Assembly (NCBI GenBank): GCA_035319765.1
Contig: DATHCB010000053.1
Location: 1 to 23,384 of the forward strand
Direction: 5' to 3'
Source of the DNA: DATHCB01 sp035319765
GTDB lineage: Archaea; Thermoproteota; Bathyarchaeia; Bathyarchaeales; SOJC01
DNA length: 23,384 bases
Under the pieces are notes generated by a model that worked only from the letters and a program-made list of their open reading frames with translations, did not search any database and was not told where the DNA came from. This document shows positions 15,277 through 23,122 of this stretch, piece after piece (position 1 is the stretch's first letter; each line of letters begins with the position of its first letter). Both the position numbers and the translations under genes were made by a program.

Positions 15277-17088
15277 CTAATTCCACGGGCAGTATGGTGT
15301 TGGGCAGCCCCCCGCATAATCGGAATCAGCTGCGACGATCTGCGGCGCCGTCTTGTTCAGTTCCATCGCGCCGATGTAGAGGACCTGTTCCTTCTTACTT
15401 CCATAACGATAAACAGTTATGCCCTTGCATTTCAATTCATAAGCCAGCCAGTAGACTTCGTTCACGTCCTTTATGGTCGCGTCGTTCGGCAGGTTGACCG
15501 TTTTAGAGACGGCGTTGTCAGTATATTTCTGAAAGGCGGCTTGCATTCGAACGTGCCACTTCGGTGCAATATCGTGCGCGGTTACGAATATTCTTTTTAC
15601 ATCGTCCGGTATTTCTCGGAAGATCTTTATGGAGCCCAATGTAGATACTTTTTCCATCAATTCCCTGCTGTAGAAACTTCTCTCCCTCGCGGTCTTTTCA
15701 AAGTACTCGTTCACTTCTAGAAGTTTGGCCCCATCCATAACGTTTCGGATGAACGCTACCGCGAATAAGGGCTCTATGCCGCTGCTGCAACCTGCGATGA
15801 CGCTGATTGTTCCGGTCGGCGCTATCGTTGTCACGGTTGCGTTTCGCATGGCTCTATATCCTTTTTTCTCCCACAGACTTCCTTTGAAGTTGGGGAATGA
15901 GCCCCGTTTTTCTCCGAGTTCTACAGATTTTTTGTGTCCCTCTTCTTCGATAAATTTCATTGTCTTTTCTGCCACGGCTATTGATTCTTCCGAGTCGTAA
16001 GGAATGTTTAATTGAACCAGCAAATCAGCAAAGCCCATGACGCCGAGTCCGATTTTTCTGTTGCCGTATGTTATTTTTTTGGTTTGTTGAAGAGGGTACT
16101 TGTTCGAGTCTATAACGTTGTCAAGGAAGTGCGTTGTCGTATGTACTGTTTTTCGAAGTTTTTCCCAGTCGATCTGGTTCATTCGCACCATTCTGGCCAT
16201 ATTTATTGAACCTAGGTTGCATGACTCGTAAGGAAGGAGCGGCTGTTCTCCACAAGGGTTTGTTGCTTCCATTCCGCCCAGTTGTGGCGTTGGGTTGTGC
16301 CTGTTGACTTCATCGATAAAAACTAGCCCCGGATCGCCCGTCTTCCAAGCATTTTCAATTATCATGTTCCAGACTTCTTTTGCGTTGACTTCCTTCACAA
16401 TCTTTTTCGTTCGTGGGTTCAGAAGTTTGAATTTGTCTCCATTTTTGACTGCGTTGATGAATTCATCTGTGACAGTGACCGATATGTTGAAATTCGTCAG
16501 AAATCCCTCTTGAATCTTCGAAACTATGAACTCGATCACGTCTGGGTGGTTGATCTTTAGTATGCCCATGTTAGCGCCTCTTCTTTTTCCACCCTGCTTT
16601 ATCACGTCAGTCGACACATCGAAAACTCTCATAAAGGAAATCGGTCCAGAAGCCATTCCCTCTGTGGTTTTCACTATATCGCCTTTTGGTCGAAGGTGCG
16701 AAAATGAGAACCCAGTACCTCCGCCTGATTTGTGGATTAGAGCCATGTCCTTCACAGCATTAAAAATGCCGGGAATACTGTCCTCCACGGGCAGGACGAA
16801 ACAAGCAGAGAGCTGTCCGATGTCCGTACCTGCGTTCATTAAAGTTGGCGAGTTGGGCATAAACTCCAAATTGAACATTAACTTGTAAAACTCCTCCTCC
16901 AACTCCTCCACTTGCACATAGCTAGCGCCGTACTGATTCTCTACCGCTGCCACTGCCTTAGCCACACGACGAAACATCTGCCCAGGAGTCTCGACTATCT
17001 CGCCCACTAAGTTTCTCAACAAATAGCGTCTTTCAAGGACCTTTATGGCGTTAGTTGAGAGTTTCGGCTCTTCTGTTTGCGCCTTCAT
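15277..17088 (-). CDS. nrdJ: Adenosylcobalamin-dependent (class II) ribonucleotide reductase
   Basis: The 603-residue enzyme reduces ribonucleotides to deoxyribonucleotides using a cobalamin-generated thiyl radical. Motifs, numbered from ATG 17088, are GQLSACFVLP with Cys96, NPCGEQPLLPYESCNLGSIN with Asn277, Cys279 (thiyl radical), Glu281 and Cys290 (redox partner of Cys96), and PTGTIS (424-429, phosphate binding) before AGCSSGIEP. The C-terminal tail ends GGCPTPYCPWN (Cys595, Cys600), a pair that can re-reduce the active site. No N-terminal ATP cone is visible, so activity regulation through that domain is probably absent. ATG 17088 was chosen because aagggaag precedes it and a TATA box at 17124-17136 predicts initiation near 17105. 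The frame's first ATG (17175) lies upstream of that promoter. No intein or frameshift seen. Confidence 0.95.
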   Translation of the reverse strand: MKAQTEEPKLSTNAIKVLERRYLLRNLVGEIVETPGQMFRRVAKAVAAVENQYGASYVQVEELEEEFYKLMFNLEFMPNSPTLMNAGTDIGQLSACFVLPVEDSIPGIFNAVKDMALIHKSGGGTGFSFSHLRPKGDIVKTTEGMASGPISFMRVFDVSTDVIKQGGKRRGANMGILKINHPDVIEFIVSKIQEGFLTNFNISVTVTDEFINAVKNGDKFKLLNPRTKKIVKEVNAKEVWNMIIENAWKTGDPGLVFIDEVNRHNPTPQLGGMEATNPCGEQPLLPYESCNLGSINMARMVRMNQIDWEKLRKTVHTTTHFLDNVIDSNKYPLQQTKKITYGNRKIGLGVMGFADLLVQLNIPYDSEESIAVAEKTMKFIEEEGHKKSVELGEKRGSFPNFKGSLWEKKGYRAMRNATVTTIAPTGTISVIAGCSSGIEPLFAVAFIRNVMDGAKLLEVNEYFEKTARERSFYSRELMEKVSTLGSIKIFREIPDDVKRIFVTAHDIAPKWHVRMQAAFQKYTDNAVSKTVNLPNDATIKDVNEVYWLAYELKCKGITVYRYGSKKEQVLYIGAMELNKTAPQIVAADSDYAGGCPTPYCPWN

Positions 17089-17123
17089 GATGCTTCCCTT
17101 TGAGAAATCATTATTTTTGACAA

Positions 17124-17136
17124 GCTTTATAAAAGC
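17124..17136 (-). promoter_or_regulatory. TATA box for the class II RNR gene
   Basis: The near-palindromic GCTTTTATAAAGC (read on the - strand) is centred about 25 bp before position 17105, placing a leader of about 17 nt before ATG 17088. Confidence 0.6.
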
Positions 17137-17335
17137 TAAGCCCTCAAGACGGTGCACACAAGAAGAATTTCGCATCTAAAAGCATTCGTAACTGAAAGAG
17201 CCTATTAAATGACAGGCAGGAGTCATCTCAAAGAGACTGACAAATCAGAATGCTAAGATGTAGACCGCTAGCACCCGCAACCTGTACGTATGCAATGTAT
17301 GAAGACCTAACAGTCGCTTGCGAGGGTTTGTCGCC

Positions 17336-18535
17336 TCAACACTTTTCTAACTGGACCTTTCCCAACTGTCGTAGCACATAGTCGCGTATGTCTTTAGGTT
17401 TTGGAAGCTTGGTCACGATTCTTCCATTTTTGACTAGAGGCAGTAGCATAGGAAATGTTTTTCCACCACACTTCGGGCATGACACATGGTTTTTTCTAAA
17501 TGGTTGGAGTATTTCGATCATGCATTTCTCACATCTCCAAACCTGCTTTTTCCCTCCGATTTTGCCCCTTTTCGCGCATGGCTTGCCTTGCTTTTCAATT
17601 ATGTCCATTGCAAAGTCTATAGTGGGCGCGTTGCTGACGCTCGTGCCTACTCCGAATCCTTCAGCACCCGCAGCGCTTAGCGCCTTTACCGTTTCTTCAT
17701 TCAACCCTCCCGAAACAAATATTTTCACATTCTTGAAGCCGCGTAGGTCTAGTTCCCAACGGACTTCCTTCACTATTTCGGCAAAGTTTCCTTTCCTTGA
17801 GCTTGGCGTGTCAAGTCTCACTCCCGCTAGGCGTTTTCCGAGCGCTTTTGCGACCATAATCGCCTCAATTTTTTCGTCGAAGTAGGTATCCACTAGTGCG
17901 ACTCTCGGAACATTTTTCTCAACGATTTGATCGAAGGCTTTCCACGCCTTCACCTGATCACCTAGCATTATGATAAGCGCATGAGGCATTGTCCCAGTCG
18001 GGTCTCCTCCGATCGCTTTGGCGCCGCTGAGGCTTGAGACTCCATCGAAGCCTCCGATGTACGTTGCCCGGTCAAGCATAGGCGAGAGCGCCGGGTGCAT
18101 GCGTCGAATTCCGAAAGATAGGAGCATCTTTTCGTCAGCTGCCTTTCGAACTCTCGCTGCTTGCGTTGCCACACCTGAGGCCTGACAGGCTAGCCCTAAC
18201 ATCGGGGTTTCATAAAGACAAAAGGCACCATATGCGCCTTCTATCACCATCACGGGCACGCGGAAACCTCGAAAGTCTTCAGGTGTAAAGATTGTCCCCT
18301 CCGGCATGGAGTAAACATCAACCGGTATGCCTTCGAAAAGCTTCGCCTCTTCTTCAACGCCACAGAGAACACCCCACGGCCAGTTGTTGGGCAGCCCGCT
18401 CGCGGTAACATCTGCGACCACGGAGATCTTGTCAAGTTTTTTTGCTTTGAGAATTTCTTCCGTCCGAATGAAGTAAATATCTGTGGTTGCTGCACGCTTT
18501 ATTTCTTCATCGGATGAAGTGTGAAAGAGTGGCAT
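17336..18535 (-). CDS. pncB: Nicotinate phosphoribosyltransferase with C-terminal zinc finger
   Basis: The 399-residue enzyme converts nicotinate and PRPP to nicotinate mononucleotide in NAD salvage. Family motifs are GIRRMHPALSP with His147 (the phosphorylated-His region), GGDPTGTMPHA with His185, LVDTYFDE (Asp216), VRLDTPSS (Asp242), VSGGLNE (275-280) and GFGVGTSVSNAP (phosphate loop, 293-304). The C terminus carries a four-Cys zinc ribbon (Cys335, Cys338, Cys353, Cys356), as in the Thermoplasma-type archaeal enzymes. It begins 12 bp after the stop of the nicotinamidase gene, so the two form an operon for consecutive steps. A weak Shine-Dalgarno (ggaag) sits very close to ATG 18535, suggesting coupled translation. 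Confidence 0.93.
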   Translation of the reverse strand: MPLFHTSSDEEIKRAATTDIYFIRTEEILKAKKLDKISVVADVTASGLPNNWPWGVLCGVEEEAKLFEGIPVDVYSMPEGTIFTPEDFRGFRVPVMVIEGAYGAFCLYETPMLGLACQASGVATQAARVRKAADEKMLLSFGIRRMHPALSPMLDRATYIGGFDGVSSLSGAKAIGGDPTGTMPHALIIMLGDQVKAWKAFDQIVEKNVPRVALVDTYFDEKIEAIMVAKALGKRLAGVRLDTPSSRKGNFAEIVKEVRWELDLRGFKNVKIFVSGGLNEETVKALSAAGAEGFGVGTSVSNAPTIDFAMDIIEKQGKPCAKRGKIGGKKQVWRCEKCMIEILQPFRKNHVSCPKCGGKTFPMLLPLVKNGRIVTKLPKPKDIRDYVLRQLGKVQLEKC

Positions 18536-18547
18536 GCTTCCATATTT

Positions 18548-19096
18548 TTAGCCGAGTTCCTTTAACAGTTTTTCTACCGTCGTTATTTTTGCGCCAAAAA
18601 CTCTTTTCATATAATCGAGACTTGTTTTTTGAAACTCGTCTGAGATGGTTTCAACGCCATCCTCTGGCACGATGATATGGTAGCCTAAGAAAAATGCGCC
18701 TGCAGCGGTGTTTTGAATACAGATATCTGTGACCAAACCTACAAGCACAACGGTTTCTACCTTGAGCTCTCGAAGTAGAGTGTCTAGGTCTGTGTTGAAG
18801 AAACTGTTGTAGCGTCGTTTATGAATCACGAAGTCCCACTTTTGTGGCTTCAGCGCCTCTACCACTTCGGAACCTCTGGTGCCCTCCACAGCATGTGGGG
18901 GCCAGACTTCAAACTCATTGTCTACGTCGGGCAAGTGAGTATCGCAGGTGAAGATCACAGGAACGTTCTTATCATGTGCAAAATCTATCAGATGCTTAAC
19001 TGTTGGAACTATCCTTTGTGCACGCTTGCTTCCCAGAACGCCTGTCACAAAATCATTTATCATATCGACTATAATGATCGCAGTTTTCAAGCTCAT
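18548..19096 (-). CDS. pncA: Nicotinamidase (isochorismatase superfamily)
   Basis: The 182-residue hydrolase deamidates nicotinamide to nicotinate. The triad is in place: Asp11 (IIIVDMINDF), Lys93 (VIHKRRYNSF) and the nucleophile Cys126 (GLVTDICIQNTA), with the cis-peptide-type V-T before it. Likely metal ligands are Asp52, His54 (TCDTHLPD) and His68 (WPPHAVEGT), matching the zinc site of archaeal PH999. Length is typical. The start is ATG 19096; ggtggt just upstream is a weak Shine-Dalgarno. The product feeds the nicotinate phosphoribosyltransferase encoded 12 bp downstream. Isochorismatase relatives with other substrates exist, but this partner makes nicotinamide the best guess. Confidence 0.9.
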   Translation of the reverse strand: MSLKTAIIIVDMINDFVTGVLGSKRAQRIVPTVKHLIDFAHDKNVPVIFTCDTHLPDVDNEFEVWPPHAVEGTRGSEVVEALKPQKWDFVIHKRRYNSFFNTDLDTLLRELKVETVVLVGLVTDICIQNTAAGAFFLGYHIIVPEDGVETISDEFQKTSLDYMKRVFGAKITTVEKLLKELG

Positions 19097-19457
19097 ACCA
19101 CCATATTACCCAGGTTTCGGCCTAGTTATTTTTGTTTTTCATTCTTATTAAGACAGTCATTCCGAATATTACGATGCTTCAAATGCGATCTTTTCAGACT
19201 TCAACGTTCTTTCCGGTGAAGCTTATTGAGACGTAAGCTCTTCTGATCTACCCGATCTCTTCCGTGCAAGTACCAAATTCAAAGTTATGGGGTATGGCTC
19301 TGTATCTCGGTTTGTTCGAGAACTGCTAACGATTTTCCACTCTTTGGTTAGAATTCGTCCGGAATTTTTTTTCGTTTATTCTTCGATATAGATCCTGCTT
19401 AGGGTTGGTACTTGTCTTGGTTTAAAGGCCTTTGTTTTATTAGCAGAATATCTAAAA

Positions 19458-19477
19458 CGCATTAATTGCGTAATGCG
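19458..19477. promoter_or_regulatory. Inverted repeat, possible operator
   Basis: CGCATTA (19458-19464) and TAATGCG (19471-19477) form a perfect 7-bp inverted repeat around a 6-bp spacer, about 60 bp before the thiolase TATA box. The size suits a dimeric regulator; the binder is unknown. Confidence 0.4.
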
Positions 19478-19533
19478 CCCGCTCTTTTCTTATGCTTAAC
19501 TACACGCTGGCAAATGAGGGACGCCACCGATAG

Positions 19534-19542
19534 CTTTATGAA
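19534..19542 (+). promoter_or_regulatory. Candidate TATA box for the thiolase-HMGCS operon
   Basis: The element ctttatgaa predicts a start near 19563, leaving a leader of about 50 nt before ATG 19615. Confidence 0.4.
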
Positions 19543-19614
19543 CTTCATTCTGATGGCAAATTGATAAAAACCAGTTTTGTGTTAAAGGCTTCTGAAATGA
19601 AGGAGAAGAATCAA

Positions 19615-20814
19615 ATGCAGATTCGTCGCCCAGCAATAATAGGGTCTGGCAGAACGCAGTTTGGGGAGCATTATGAAAGAGAGCCTGAAGCGCTAGTTGA
19701 GGAAGCTGGACTTAAAGCCCTGGATGCTGCGGGAATCGAGAGACGAGACTTAGATGCTTGCTACTTGGCAGATTATTTCTTGCCCTTCACCAACAAAATC
19801 GGACTCGAAGAGGGCTTCTTCTCTGAACTTTTGGAGCTGCACGCGCCAATGGAGATAACCCGCTCATTTAGTTCTGCATTGTTCAACGCTAGTAGCGCAA
19901 TACTAGCCGGGCAATATCAGCTCGTGCTTGTTGGCGGCATAGAGAAGATGAGTGACAGATGGGACAAGATACGCGACGACCTCATGCTACTAGAAGACCC
20001 ATGGAGTTATTACGCTGGCTGCACACCAGAAGCGAATCATGAACTCATGCTGAGGGCCTACATAAAGAAATACGGCGTACAAGGCGAAGACTTGCAGAAA
20101 TTCAACACGGCATTAGCACAAGTTTCCGTGAAAAATCATAAGCACGCCGTGAAAAACGAATACGCCCAGTATAGGAAAGAGATAACCGTCGAACAAGTCT
20201 TGAAGGCTCGGACGCGATCCGGCAAGCCCTTGGGACTTTATGATTTCGCTCCAATATCTGACGGTGCCGCGGCATTAATATTGGCTAGTCCCGAGGTTGC
20301 TAAGACTTATACCGACATGCCGATTTATATAATAGGTTCATCATCATCGACAGATTATGTAACTTTTCCTTCTAGGGAGGACAGAACTAGTTTTGTTGCA
20401 AGCAGGCTAGCAATGGAGAGCGCCCTGAAAAAGGCTGGGATCGGATCAAGTGATATTCAGGTTGTTGAAGTGCATGACCAGTCTACAATGCTGGAGATGG
20501 TATCTCTCGAGGATTTAGGCTTCTGCAAGCCTGGTTCGGCCTGGAAGACTGTTTATGACAGTTGTCAAGATTACAGAGGATATTATTCTATTGGCGGTAG
20601 AAGACTATACGTCAACTTGAATGGCGGCTTAAAAGCTGATGGCAACCCGCTTGGAGCTGCAGGTGGCGCCGAGGTTCTTGAGATTGTCAAGCAATTGAGC
20701 GGTGATGCTGGAGAAAGACAGGTACATTGCGAGGAGGGGTTACAGTACGGTAGTTCATTGGAGCTTGAGGGATTTGGAACCAAGGCATACGTACATATTT
20801 TTGGTAGGGATTAG
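19615..20814 (+). CDS. Thiolase-fold protein lacking the catalytic Cys and His
   Basis: The 399-residue protein begins MQIRRPAIIGSGRTQFGE, as in archaeal/SCP2-type thiolases. ATG 19615 has aaggag ending 9 nt upstream; the longer TTG 19561 adds unconserved residues. Fold motifs are retained: ILAGQYQLVLVGGIEKMSDR, FAPISDGAAALILAS, VEVHDQSTMLEM (His287) and NLNGGLKADGNPLGAAGGA. Where thiolases carry the nucleophile (C in AC-A-S-G), this protein has S-F85-S-S-A, with no Cys in residues 51-135. The GHP-motif His is Asn344. So ordinary acetoacetyl-CoA thiolysis or condensation looks unlikely. It is 2 bp upstream of a DUF35-HMGCS gene, an arrangement echoing the archaeal thiolase/DUF35/HMGCS complex. 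It may be a structural partner, or a thiolase-fold aldolase like Ltp2, which also lacks the Cys and binds a DUF35 domain. Confidence 0.85.
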   Translation: MQIRRPAIIGSGRTQFGEHYEREPEALVEEAGLKALDAAGIERRDLDACYLADYFLPFTNKIGLEEGFFSELLELHAPMEITRSFSSALFNASSAILAGQYQLVLVGGIEKMSDRWDKIRDDLMLLEDPWSYYAGCTPEANHELMLRAYIKKYGVQGEDLQKFNTALAQVSVKNHKHAVKNEYAQYRKEITVEQVLKARTRSGKPLGLYDFAPISDGAAALILASPEVAKTYTDMPIYIIGSSSSTDYVTFPSREDRTSFVASRLAMESALKKAGIGSSDIQVVEVHDQSTMLEMVSLEDLGFCKPGSAWKTVYDSCQDYRGYYSIGGRRLYVNLNGGLKADGNPLGAAGGAEVLEIVKQLSGDAGERQVHCEEGLQYGSSLELEGFGTKAYVHIFGRD

Positions 20815-20816
20815 TC

Positions 20817-22331
20817 ATGAGTAGTGAACCTATAGAGAGAAGAGTCTCTTATATCGGTGACCGACTGCGCGGCACAAGGTGTAGCGTTTGCGGCAAAGAG
20901 TACTTCAGAAAAAAGGACTATTGCGGCAACTGCGGGCGACGAAGCTTCGGGATGATGCAGGACATTGACTTCTTCTACGAAGAGGGCAGGCTTGAGGAGT
21001 GCACGCTGGTTAGCGAACCGACTAACAAATTCACAAAGTTTGGCGCCTTCATTTATGGCATTGTTTCTTTCCACAATGGTAAGGTACGAGTACCCGGAAG
21101 ACTTACCGATAGTCTTGCAAAAGAAAACGAAACTTTTGACGCATCGAAGCTCGAGGACAGGGCGGTCATACCGAGGTTTAGGCGCAGGTACGCTGTAGAA
21201 AAATCCGAAATCATTCCGACGATTTCTTTGGCTTTTACCTTTGCTGATGAGTACTACCCACATCAGCAGTATTCGACCGCCGACTCCAAGAAAGAGTACG
21301 AGACGCCTGGCATAACTGGCTACGGCGCTTACAGTCCACGTTTTCGATACAAGGAATCCAACATGGAACGTGCCGTACCCTTTTTGGATGAGGATGCAAT
21401 CACGGCCGCGGTTGAAGCTGGGAAGATGGCACTGATTCAATCAGGCATTGACAGTTCATGCGTATCAAAGGTTTACGTAGGTTCGGAGTCCAATCCCTAC
21501 GCAGTAAAGCCAATTGCCGCAAAAGTTGCACAAGTGCTGAAACTAGGCGAGGAAGACAAAGCTGAAGGTGTGCAGTGCGTAGACGCAATTGACACCGAGT
21601 TTGCCTGCAAAGCAGCAACAAGCATGTTTAAAGATGCCTGTTCCTTGGTTTATTATCCAGAGCACCGTGATGCCTTTGCGATGGTGATCGGAACCGATAA
21701 TTCTCAGGCTGCTCCTCGTGGTGAGCCTGGAGGCGAACTGGATTTTTTCGTTGGTTTCGGCAGTTGCTGTTTTGTATTTGGCATGAACGACGTGATTGCG
21801 GAACTAGAGGGCTGGTGCTCATGCACTTCGGATACGCCCGATTTTTGGCGCAGAGACAGCGAACCGTTCCCGAGCCATGGTGGACGATTTACTGGCGATC
21901 CTGCATATTTTAAGCATGTCTCCAAGGCTGCCAAGAATCTTATGGATAAGCTTCACTTGAAGCCCAAGGATGTGAATTATTTTGTGTCGCATCAGCCAAA
22001 TCTTAACTTTCCCAATAAGGTGGCCTACGAGCTGGGGTTCAATGAGGAGCAATTTATGCCGGGTCTGCAAGTGGCAAGGTTTGGCAATTGCTACTCGGGT
22101 GCCTCGCCCATTGGGTTAGCAGCAGTCTTGGACGTGGCCAAGCCCGGTGATCGTATAGTATTAGCAAGTTATGGAAGTGGTGCCGGTAGTGATGCGTATT
22201 CATTTGTCGCTACAAGTCAATTGCCCGAGAAAAGAAGTAAGCAAAAGTTTACGATTGAGTATCAAGCTAAGAATGACTTTCTCAAGTATGTGGATTATGA
22301 CACTTACAGAAAACTGAAGACAGGACTGTAA
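20817..22331 (+). CDS. DUF35-hydroxymethylglutaryl-CoA synthase fusion
   Basis: The 504-residue protein joins two modules. Residues about 1-155 are a DUF35 domain: a rubredoxin-like zinc ribbon (Cys22, Cys25, Cys36, Cys39) and an OB-like fold ending FTFADEYYP. Residues about 163-470 are an archaeal HMG-CoA synthase (ITGYGAYSPRFR...SNPYAVKPIAAKV...PDFWRRDSEPFPSHGGRFTGDPAYFKH...SYGSGAGSDAYSF). The catalytic Glu224 (VGSES), Cys264 (EFACKA) and His392 (SHQPN) are all present. HMGCS condenses acetyl-CoA with acetoacetyl-CoA in the mevalonate route to archaeal lipids. ATG 20817 follows the thiolase stop by 2 bp, with taggga upstream, so translation is probably coupled. In the known archaeal complex the DUF35 protein is separate and bridges thiolase and HMGCS; here it is fused. 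A non-mevalonate role for this paralogue is possible. Confidence 0.92.
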   Translation: MSSEPIERRVSYIGDRLRGTRCSVCGKEYFRKKDYCGNCGRRSFGMMQDIDFFYEEGRLEECTLVSEPTNKFTKFGAFIYGIVSFHNGKVRVPGRLTDSLAKENETFDASKLEDRAVIPRFRRRYAVEKSEIIPTISLAFTFADEYYPHQQYSTADSKKEYETPGITGYGAYSPRFRYKESNMERAVPFLDEDAITAAVEAGKMALIQSGIDSSCVSKVYVGSESNPYAVKPIAAKVAQVLKLGEEDKAEGVQCVDAIDTEFACKAATSMFKDACSLVYYPEHRDAFAMVIGTDNSQAAPRGEPGGELDFFVGFGSCCFVFGMNDVIAELEGWCSCTSDTPDFWRRDSEPFPSHGGRFTGDPAYFKHVSKAAKNLMDKLHLKPKDVNYFVSHQPNLNFPNKVAYELGFNEEQFMPGLQVARFGNCYSGASPIGLAAVLDVAKPGDRIVLASYGSGAGSDAYSFVATSQLPEKRSKQKFTIEYQAKNDFLKYVDYDTYRKLKTGL

Positions 22332-22360
22332 AAAATCGTAAAGACGGAATGCTTATCCTG

Positions 22361-22368
22361 TTTTTATT
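22361..22368 (+). terminator. T-rich terminator after the HMGCS operon
   Basis: TTTTTATT occurs 30 bp after the HMGCS stop codon, in the short gap before a convergent gene. No strong hairpin precedes it, as is usual in archaea. Confidence 0.45.
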
Positions 22369-22437
22369 GATGTATGATGCATCGACTTGTGCAAGGCAGA
22401 TGAGAAGACAAAAAATAAGGAACTTGAATAGTGTGCG

Positions 22438-22875
22438 CTATCTTTCGACTAACTCATAAACCGGGACTCGTCCATTTTTCCGCATCAAAACACCATGTGC
22501 AGCCAATCGCTTCACCCTGTCTCGCACGATGCGCCTGCTCGCTTTCCCCCGCATAGCAGCTACCTGACGCGTGATAGCAGAGACATTCAAAGAACCCTTC
22601 ACTGCCAAAGCCTGTACGATGCATCTAGAAATGTCGTCCTGCGCAATCGGCCTCTGCCGCAGATAATCTTGAGCTGCCTTCAAACGAGAAGCTATCTTCA
22701 ATGGCTCACCATACAGCCCGATCCCCACTTTCGTCAACTGCAAGCCAGCGGCCAGGTCCGCATACTCAGGTTTCTCCAAAATGAGCTTCTCAAGAAAATC
22801 CAGTCTCTGAATTATCTGGTCAAGCTTTCTGCTCAGTTCATCCACTATAGACCGAGAGTTTTCCTTTCCACTCAA
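22438..22875 (-). CDS. Coiled-coil/winged-helix DNA-binding protein
   Basis: The 145-residue protein starts with a heptad-like helix (about residues 5-35, VDELSRKLDQIIQRLDFLEKLILEKPEY). A middle helical region follows (LTKVGIGLYGEPLKIASRLKAAQDYLRQRP). The C terminus is a winged helix (about 85-143): ISRCIVQALAVKGSLNVSAITRQVAAMRGKASRRIVRDRVKRLAAHGVLMRKNGRVPVYEL. The basic recognition helix and the closing beta wing suggest DNA binding; the coiled coil suggests dimerisation. I recognise the type from archaeal genomes but cannot name a target. The start is TTG 22875, because TGA lies two codons upstream in frame and no ATG occurs until the winged helix. A - strand TATA box at 22933-22940 would give a leader of about 37 nt. 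It is convergent with the HMGCS operon, so regulation of that operon is not implied by position. Confidence 0.85.
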   Translation of the reverse strand: MSGKENSRSIVDELSRKLDQIIQRLDFLEKLILEKPEYADLAAGLQLTKVGIGLYGEPLKIASRLKAAQDYLRQRPIAQDDISRCIVQALAVKGSLNVSAITRQVAAMRGKASRRIVRDRVKRLAAHGVLMRKNGRVPVYELVER

Positions 22876-22932
22876 TTTTCATTCTACTTCTCGAACGAAT
22901 AGTGCGCGCGCTAGATTCAATCATCAACAATC

Positions 22933-22940
22933 GTTTATAT
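22933..22940 (-). promoter_or_regulatory. TATA box for the coiled-coil/winged-helix gene
   Basis: The - strand element ATATAAAC predicts initiation near 22912, leaving a leader of about 37 nt before TTG 22875. Confidence 0.5.
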
Positions 22941-23071
22941 GATTGACTACCCGAGCGAGTGCGCGATAACAAACTGCTGTTCCCATGAACACTAAAGCCT
23001 GTTCACGGAAGAGTCCTTCCTAGCTGCTTCCTTGCCCAAACATCTACCAAATAGAAACCGAGGCAAAGTTA

Positions 23072-23079
23072 AGATATAA
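23072..23079 (+). promoter_or_regulatory. Candidate TATA box near the window end
   Basis: AGATATAA predicts initiation near 23100. A ribosome binding site (ggggga, 23109-23114) and an ATG at 23123 follow. Confidence 0.4.
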
Positions 23080-23122
23080 GAACTCCTCCGAAAACTAAGA
23101 GCCAAAACGGGGGACAAGCGTA

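Larger units (their letters stand above)
19097..19614. other. Divergent intergenic region upstream of thiolase and nicotinamidase
   Basis: About 520 bp without a supported gene. It holds the nicotinamidase promoter (AT-rich box near 19121-19132, - strand), an inverted repeat at 19458-19477, and the thiolase promoter. A TTG 54 bp before the chosen thiolase start would extend that protein by 18 unconserved residues. Confidence 0.45.

Noticed and set aside
15217..15720. + strand 167-residue open frame
   Set aside because: It is the antisense shadow of the class II RNR gene, whose catalytic motifs are unmistakable.
18821..19219. + strand 132-residue open frame
   Set aside because: It is antisense to nicotinamidase and continues into the promoter region with no coding pattern.
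20811..21440. - strand 209-residue open frame
   Set aside because: It is antisense to the DUF35-HMGCS fusion, which has complete zinc and catalytic motifs.
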